A stretch of 10,156 nt of DNA from Fimbriimonadaceae bacterium (GTDB lineage: Bacteria; Armatimonadota; Fimbriimonadia; Fimbriimonadales; Fimbriimonadaceae): positions 1 to 10,156 of the forward strand of contig JANWJY010000016.1 in the NCBI GenBank assembly GCA_025451715.1. The letters are read 5' to 3'. Position 1 is the stretch's first letter; the number at the start of each line of letters is the position of its first letter. The translations under genes were made by a program, and so were the position numbers. Shown in pieces: positions 6,459-10,156 of this stretch. Below the pieces are notes generated by a model that saw nothing but the letters and a program-made list of their open reading frames with translations, was not told the DNA's origin and did no database searches.

Positions 6459-7318
6459 TCGAAAGTGACCCCGACGTGCGAGAGCAGCCGCACGATCACG
6501 TCGCGGTCGTAAGTCTCCATTTCAGAGGCCTTCTTCGACTCCTGGTTCGCCTCTAGCTCTTGGCCATCGAGCCGCAAGAAAACCTCGAGCAGCCCGTAGT
6601 TCAGCCGGTCCTCTGAGTTTAGGTCGCCAGCAAGGCGCAGCGCACGGATCGCCTCCGCGTGCTTTCCCGAGCCCCAAAGCGCAACTCCAGAAAGCTGATA
6701 GAGCTTGTCGTCGCCCGGCGAAAGCTCTGCCGCTGCCGCAAACGACTTAACGGCCTCGTCGAAGCGATGCATCTCCAAGAGCAAGTCCCCCATCCAGTAG
6801 TGGTAGAACGCGTCGTCCGCCGCAAAGGACACCGCGCCGGCGATCGCCTCGAGAGCCATCTTCGGGCGTCCCATCTTTCGCAACAGCTCCGCCTGTCGAA
6901 AGTGGTTATAAGCGTTGCCCGGCTCGAGCTCGATCGCCCGCTGAAGCTCGTTCAATGCCTCAGAGTTCTTTCCGTACGATTCGAGCAGGTCGCCGATCCC
7001 GCGCGCGATCTCGCCAGTCTCGCGTATCTTCGCAGCGGACTTGAACTGCTTGTACGCCTGCGGCGCCATCCCTGCGGCCTCGTACGCGGCGCCGAGTTCC
7101 AAAAGCACATCGTGCCCGTCGCCTGTGGTCTGCTCTAGCGCGCGCCGAAAGTGGATGATCGCACCCTCGTAATCGTCCTCCGACATGCACAGCCTCCCGA
7201 TCTCCTGGCTCTCTTCGCGCGTCTTCCCTTCCCGCTCGCGGTACTGCGAAACGATGTTCGATGCGCCAGCACCGGGGAGGTCGAACAGCTCACGGATGAG
7301 CTGAGGCTCGGAGTCCAT
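6455..7318 (-). CDS. Soluble TPR-repeat protein
   Basis: A 287-aa protein with no signal peptide or membrane segment, made almost entirely of tetratricopeptide repeats, so it is probably a cytoplasmic scaffold. Units lie at about residues 36-69 (QEIGRLCMSEDDYEGAIIHFRRALEQ), 70-100, 102-135 (ARGIGDLLESYGKNSEALNELQRAIELEPGN), 136-169, 170-203 (YHYWMGDLLLEMHRFDEAVKSFAAAAELSPGD) and 204-235. The first 30 residues (PQLIRELFDLPGAGASNIVSQYREREG) lie outside the repeats. No catalytic motif is seen, and the partner is unknown. It starts 4 nt after the stop of the secreted Ig-like protein gene, so the two almost certainly share an mRNA and may act in one process. The ATG at 7318 has no strong Shine-Dalgarno, which suggests coupling to upstream translation. 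Its stop overlaps that of the 91-aa membrane protein gene by 4 nt. Confidence 0.88.
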   Translation of the reverse strand: MDSEPQLIRELFDLPGAGASNIVSQYREREGKTREESQEIGRLCMSEDDYEGAIIHFRRALEQTTGDGHDVLLELGAAYEAAGMAPQAYKQFKSAAKIRETGEIARGIGDLLESYGKNSEALNELQRAIELEPGNAYNHFRQAELLRKMGRPKMALEAIAGAVSFAADDAFYHYWMGDLLLEMHRFDEAVKSFAAAAELSPGDDKLYQLSGVALWGSGKHAEAIRALRLAGDLNSEDRLNYGLLEVFLRLDGQELEANQESKKASEMETYDRDVIVRLLSHVGVTFD

Positions 7319-7322
7319 GAGA

Positions 7323-9128
7323 CTAACCTACCCCGACGGGCTTGATCGTAACCGTGCAAGGGTAACTTCCGCCCGAAAGCGGGATGGTCTCTAGGTAGAA
7401 CGTCTTGCTCTCTCCCGGTGCGAGCGTGACCTTGAAGAATTGGTTCGTCGTCTTCGGCTGCAAAAGCGGCGTGCGATACACGAGCCCATTGATGCGGAAG
7501 AACGCACCGGTGTACCCCGCGCTCGATTCGAACACGAACTCGATCTCTGTCGCAATCGCTGTTGGGTTCGTGAGCAAAGCCTCGACCTTGTAAACGATCC
7601 CGAAGTTTCCGTCGAGCTTGCCATCGTCGTCGACACGCCCGACCGCCTCCTGACCGATGCGGATATATCCCCACCTCTCGCCAACGACATAGTTCAGCTT
7701 CAGCGACTTCTCGGCGGGACTGTAGACGTGCTGCGCCTGCCCGACGAGGTTCGTTGGATCGTCGGCAAGGCTCGTCGTCGGCATTGTGTACGCGAAGTTG
7801 CCCGAGGGACGCGAGACAAGGCTTGCGACTGCGTCGCCGATGAACAGCGCGCTCCCCTCGACGCCGTGCAGCGCGAGCAGGCCGCTCGCAGACTCGTTCA
7901 GTCCGACCGTCTCCCACACGATCGGCACCGCAGAGTGCGGCGGCACCTCGATCACCGAAGCCGAACCACGGACCCACCGCGGGAAGAACTGCTCTCCTGC
8001 CATGTAGCCCGCGTAAGTCGGGTTGATGTGCACCGGTGCATCGCCCAAAGTCACGGCGACACGAGCGGGTCTGTCCTGCGTGTTTACGAGAACGTACTTG
8101 ACCTCGATCTTCGATCCAACAGAATTGAGGTGATGGTAGAGCACCCGCGCGCCCTTCCCTTCCTGTACGCGCCCCCAATAAAGTCGCCCAATTTGAGTGA
8201 TCGTCTCGGGGTGGTTGCTGTACCACAGCTCCTCGCTCACCGTGTCGAGCATCCCCTCGTTTTTGAGCTCCACGTCGATCTCTGCATCCACCGGATACCG
8301 GCCGAGCGCGCGTATCGTCGCGCGGACCTTCGTCGATCCTTTCTGCGCTGGCACCAGCTCCGGAGGATTGATCGCTTCGACGGAAACCTGCGCCCCAGGT
8401 GCAGAAGCGATCACCGCAAGAGCCGCGCGAGTCGCGGCGTTGGCAACGGTCGCCTTGTCCGCGGGGCGGCCCATGACGTACGCGGTCGAAGGCACGCCAA
8501 TCGTCGCAGCCGGAAGCATCACGTTGACGAGCAGCGTCTCAACGCGCTGGCCGTACGTGACGGTCACTTTGCTCTCGCCGACCGATTCGCCCTTGATCGT
8601 GATGGTCCCGTCGCGCTGTGTGGCCTTCGCCGGGCCGACCGGGTCGAACTTGAGCATCGTCTTGCTCGCAGCAGGGCCGGTGACTTCGACCTCCACCGTT
8701 CCGCCGATCGGCATCCAAACTTTCTTGCTCGCCAAAATGAACGCGACCGAGTCAACCGCTTTCTTGAGTTTGTCTGCGACTTCCTTTGTAAGCTCATCGA
8801 CACTGCGCCTGTGCGCCTTCGCCTCCGCGGCGTCGATCGTCATGACCTTTGCAACACCAAGTCGAACGATCCCATACGCACCTTCTCGCGCAGAGGAAAC
8901 TTCGAACGCGCTCGAAGCCTTGATCGCGTTTGCTGCCGAAAGCGCACGCTTCTCTGGAGTGAATGTCGCAGAGCCGGTCAAGATCGTCACGACCTCAGTG
9001 TTGTTGACGAAAAGCTTCGCGCCCTTGGCGTGTGCGGGCACGCCGGCGTAGCCCAGCCCCGCCAGCAGGACGACACATCCGACCGATATCACCCGCACTA
9101 TGGGTGTAGACGGTACCCAAGCTCCCAT
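7323..9128 (-). CDS. Secreted beta-rich protein with Ig-like domain
   Basis: A 601-aa exported protein of unknown function. A signal peptide (VRVISVGCVVLLAGLGYAGVPAHA, about 11-34) is probably cut after AHA. Residues 36-130 form a small alpha/beta domain (KLFVNNTEVVTILTG, later AYGIVRLGVAKVMTIDAAEAKAH and an amphipathic helix). Residues about 136-204 resemble a bacterial Ig-like fold (VWMPIGGTVEVEVTGP, GESVGESKVTVTYG). Residues 275-601 are beta-rich, including RVLYHHLNSVGSKIEVKYVLVNTQDRPARVAVTL (328-361), which recalls uncharacterised surface proteins of several Gram-positive and Armatimonadota genomes; this is recollection, not a search. Only one Cys (residue 591) lies in the mature part. 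No LPXTG or membrane anchor is seen at the C-terminus. The start at 9128 is preferred because AGGGG lies just upstream and it gives a tidy signal peptide; ATG at 9143 is the alternative. A soluble TPR gene follows 4 nt later. Confidence 0.85.
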   Translation of the reverse strand: MGAWVPSTPIVRVISVGCVVLLAGLGYAGVPAHAKGAKLFVNNTEVVTILTGSATFTPEKRALSAANAIKASSAFEVSSAREGAYGIVRLGVAKVMTIDAAEAKAHRRSVDELTKEVADKLKKAVDSVAFILASKKVWMPIGGTVEVEVTGPAASKTMLKFDPVGPAKATQRDGTITIKGESVGESKVTVTYGQRVETLLVNVMLPAATIGVPSTAYVMGRPADKATVANAATRAALAVIASAPGAQVSVEAINPPELVPAQKGSTKVRATIRALGRYPVDAEIDVELKNEGMLDTVSEELWYSNHPETITQIGRLYWGRVQEGKGARVLYHHLNSVGSKIEVKYVLVNTQDRPARVAVTLGDAPVHINPTYAGYMAGEQFFPRWVRGSASVIEVPPHSAVPIVWETVGLNESASGLLALHGVEGSALFIGDAVASLVSRPSGNFAYTMPTTSLADDPTNLVGQAQHVYSPAEKSLKLNYVVGERWGYIRIGQEAVGRVDDDGKLDGNFGIVYKVEALLTNPTAIATEIEFVFESSAGYTGAFFRINGLVYRTPLLQPKTTNQFFKVTLAPGESKTFYLETIPLSGGSYPCTVTIKPVGVG

Positions 9129-9189
9129 GGTTTCCCCTGCCATGCCATCCAGAACCGTGCCATTTACCGGGGAGGGTGACTCTCTCCGC

Positions 9190-9236
9190 GGAGCGCGGGC
9201 TTCCGGCCCGCCCCTCAATGCGGGTCTCCGGCCCGC
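9190..9236 (+). repeat. Twin-hairpin intergenic repeat, copy 2
   Basis: Same architecture as copy 1. Hairpin 1 at 9195-9211 (GCGGGCT, loop TCC, GGCCCGC, last pair T-G), 8-nt spacer CCCTCAAT (9212-9219), hairpin 2 at 9220-9236 (GCGGGTC, loop TCC, GGCCCGC, one T-G pair). A 10-bp palindrome CTCCGCGGAG (9184-9193) overlaps its left edge. It lies upstream of the secreted-protein gene on the minus strand. Confidence 0.85.
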
Positions 9237-9244
9237 GCGCCGTT

Positions 9245-9264
9245 CCCTCTCCCTTGGGAGAGGG
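9245..9264. repeat. 9-bp perfect inverted repeat
   Basis: CCCTCTCCC, loop TT, GGGAGAGGG: a perfect 9-bp stem. It sits 8 nt after twin-hairpin copy 2 and about 80 nt before the DinB-like gene. Similar CCCTCTCCC palindromes are common dispersed intergenic repeats in GC-rich bacteria. No T-run follows on either strand, so it is not a classical intrinsic terminator. Confidence 0.75.
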
Positions 9265-9294
9265 TGCGAACGATTGAAGTCCTTTCCGACTGGA

Positions 9295-9329
9295 CCCTAA
9301 ACCCTTGACCCTTGAACCTTGAACCTGTA
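9295..9329 (+). repeat. Heptad tandem array (CCCTTGA-like)
   Basis: Five successive 7-nt units: CCCTAAA, CCCTTGA, CCCTTGA, ACCTTGA, ACCTGTA. The array directly supplies the -35-like TTGACC of the downstream gene and runs into its -10. Only this copy is a tandem array in the window, though TTGAACCTG also occurs once before leuS (1239-1247). Confidence 0.7.
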
Positions 9330-9333
9330 TCCT
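9305..9333 (+). promoter_or_regulatory. Leaderless promoter of the DinB-like gene
   Basis: TTGACC (9305-9310), a 17-bp spacer, an extended TG (9326-9327) directly followed by TATCCT (9328-9333), then 7 nt to ATG at 9341. This is the best promoter in the window. Its 7-nt gap equals that of the gene at 6183, implying transcription starts at the ATG. There is no Shine-Dalgarno sequence. Confidence 0.6.
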
Positions 9334-9340
9334 CCACACC

Positions 9341-9781
9341 ATGGATCCCAAGTCTATCGCAGAGGTCTTCCAACAGATCATCGACGGCGACGACATCCCC
9401 GCCCCAGCAGGGATGCTCAAGACCATAAAGACGGAAAGCGCGGCGAAGCGACTCTCAGGCTTCCCCTACTCGATCCTCGAAAACCTCTGGCACGCCGTCT
9501 TCTGGCAGACGATCTGGCTGAACCGCCTCGAAGGAAAGAAGGCACTGAGCTTCATCGCCGACTGGCAGTCTCCCGACCCGAGCGAATTCCCCGTCCTACG
9601 CACGCAGTTCATCGCCAACCTCGAAAAGGCGCGCAAGACCGCAGGGGGAAAACATTTCAAGCACAAGATGGACTCCGACGAGAAGGCCGTCAAGACCCTC
9701 GTCGCAATGGCGATCCACGACAGCTACCACATCGGCCAGATCAACTTGATGAAACGTGTGATCAGAAAGTCGAAAGGATGA
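9341..9781 (+). CDS. DinB-fold (DinB/YfiT-like) metal-binding protein
   Basis: 146-aa protein of the DinB/YfiT four-helix-bundle superfamily. Members bind a divalent metal through three His, and characterised relatives include thiol-dependent (bacillithiol or mycothiol) transferases; DinB itself is damage-inducible in Bacillus. The His triad is visible: His51 in ENLWHAVFWQTIWL, and His126 and His130 in AIHDSYHIGQINLMKR, the typical HxxxHxGQ end motif. The length matches the family (about 145-170). No signal peptide. The ATG at 9341 is supported by the leaderless promoter 7 nt upstream. It stands alone, divergent from the secreted-protein operon and convergent with the DoxX-like gene. The substrate cannot be told from sequence. 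It is not the DNA polymerase IV that shares the name dinB. Confidence 0.85.
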   Translation: MDPKSIAEVFQQIIDGDDIPAPAGMLKTIKTESAAKRLSGFPYSILENLWHAVFWQTIWLNRLEGKKALSFIADWQSPDPSEFPVLRTQFIANLEKARKTAGGKHFKHKMDSDEKAVKTLVAMAIHDSYHIGQINLMKRVIRKSKG

Positions 9782-9828
9782 CGGACGGGAGGGTGCCGTT
9801 CCATCAGCACCGCGCTTGCCGCCTTCTC

Positions 9829-9875
9829 GGAGCGCGGGCCTCCGGCCCGCCCCTCACTGCGGGACTCTGTCCCGC
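9829..9875 (+). repeat. Twin-hairpin intergenic repeat, copy 3
   Basis: Hairpin 1 at 9834-9850 (GCGGGCC, loop TCC, GGCCCGC, perfect), spacer CCCTCACT (9851-9858), hairpin 2 at 9859-9875 (GCGGGAC, loop TCT, GTCCCGC, perfect). It lies between the stops of the convergent DinB-like and DoxX-like genes, the only feature in that 144-nt gap, so here it could help end transcription from either side, although no T-run follows. Confidence 0.87.
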
Positions 9876-9925
9876 TGCCGCCGCAAGCGTGCCACAGTTG
9901 TTCCTGGGACGCCGGGGCCACCCGG

Positions 9926-10156
9926 TCACGGAATCGGACTCAGCACGCCCCGCCCGTACGCGATAAACCCCATGAGCAGGCCAAGCACGAGGCTCATGAC
10001 GATCGGCCCGACCTCGCCGTACTTGATGTGCACCCCGATGAACACAAGGCTCTCGACCGCCAAGACCGCGGCGGCCAACACCGTGAGCCTCGGTTGCCAG
10101 CGAAGGGCGGAGGGAACGATCAGCGCGACTGCGGAGACCAACTCAATGACGCCGAG
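9926..10156 (-). CDS. DoxX-like membrane protein, 5' partial
   Basis: Only the C-terminal 76 residues are in the window; the frame is open to the right edge (LGVIELVSAVALIVPSALRW...), so the start lies beyond it. An internal TTG at 10141 is not the real start. Three hydrophobic segments are visible: LGVIELVSAVALIVPSAL, PRLTVLAAAVLAVESLVFIGVHI and VGPIVMSLVLGLLMGFIAYGR. The GxIELxxAxALIxP pattern is typical of the third helix of DoxX/DoxX-like small membrane proteins, often four-helix proteins of 110-150 aa linked to redox or respiratory roles. Assignment rests on pattern recall; the missing N-terminus prevents confirmation. It converges on the DinB-like gene across twin-hairpin copy 3. Confidence 0.7.
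   Translation of the reverse strand, partial: LGVIELVSAVALIVPSALRWQPRLTVLAAAVLAVESLVFIGVHIKYGEVGPIVMSLVLGLLMGFIAYGRGVLSPIP

Noticed and set aside
7440..9179. 579-codon open frame on the plus strand opposite the secreted protein
   Set aside because: Translation is Arg/His/Asp-rich low-quality sequence with no hydrophobic core; the minus-strand frame has a signal peptide and a domain-like pattern. The same holds for the smaller frames 8197-9051 (+) and 7135-8226 (-).
9129..9218. Upstream extension of the secreted protein to 9218
   Set aside because: The extra residues come from the twin-hairpin repeat and would bury the signal peptide 30 residues inside the protein.
9245..9264. Intrinsic terminator at the 9-bp palindrome
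   Set aside because: No T-run on either strand, a 2-nt loop, and a position between two divergent promoters where no transcript needs to end.
9319..9966. 215-codon plus-strand frame overlapping the DinB-like gene
   Set aside because: Out of frame with the His-triad protein and runs through repeat copy 3; Arg/Pro-rich shadow.

Overview
The window is a GC-rich (roughly 55-65%), gene-dense bacterial chromosome segment. It holds no rRNA, tRNA, CRISPR array or transposase. Several traits fit the Armatimonadota (Fimbriimonadales-like): -10 boxes lying about 7-9 nt before ATG with no Shine-Dalgarno (leaderless-style starts), several TPR proteins, short GC-rich twin-hairpin intergenic repeats and TTGAACC-type heptad repeats. 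That assignment is inference from style and cannot be proved from 10 kb.

Layout. (1) 2-1204 (+): C-terminal part of an exported, unrecognised helical protein whose start lies left of the window. (2) 1270-4728 (+): leuS, leucyl-tRNA synthetase, unusually long at 1152 aa because of two large insertions in the editing-domain region, with two AT-richer patches in an otherwise GC-rich gene. (3) 4733-5380 (+): membrane-anchored TPR protein, 4 nt after leuS. (4) 5377-6051 (-): rsmG, 16S rRNA m7G527 methyltransferase, converging on the TPR gene with a shared CTAG. (5) 6052-6182: divergent intergenic region with twin-hairpin repeat copy 1 and promoters. (6) 6183-6458 (+): 91-aa membrane protein, which again shares a CTAG with the convergent gene that follows. 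(7) 6455-7318 (-) and 7323-9128 (-): a two-gene operon read right to left, a secreted Ig-like protein followed 4 nt later by a soluble TPR protein. (8) 9129-9340: divergent intergenic region with repeat copy 2, a 9-bp palindrome, a heptad array and a good promoter. (9) 9341-9781 (+): DinB-fold protein. (10) 9782-9925: repeat copy 3 between convergent genes. (11) 9926-10156 (-): C-terminal part of a DoxX-like membrane protein.

How the genes work together: leuS and rsmG are housekeeping translation genes. The remaining genes encode exported, membrane or scaffold proteins with no pathway visible from sequence. I do not see a defence or mobile system. The most interesting signals are the enlarged, compositionally mosaic LeuRS and the three-copy twin-hairpin repeat, whose stems show compensatory changes. 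No intergenic gap exceeds 300 bases.
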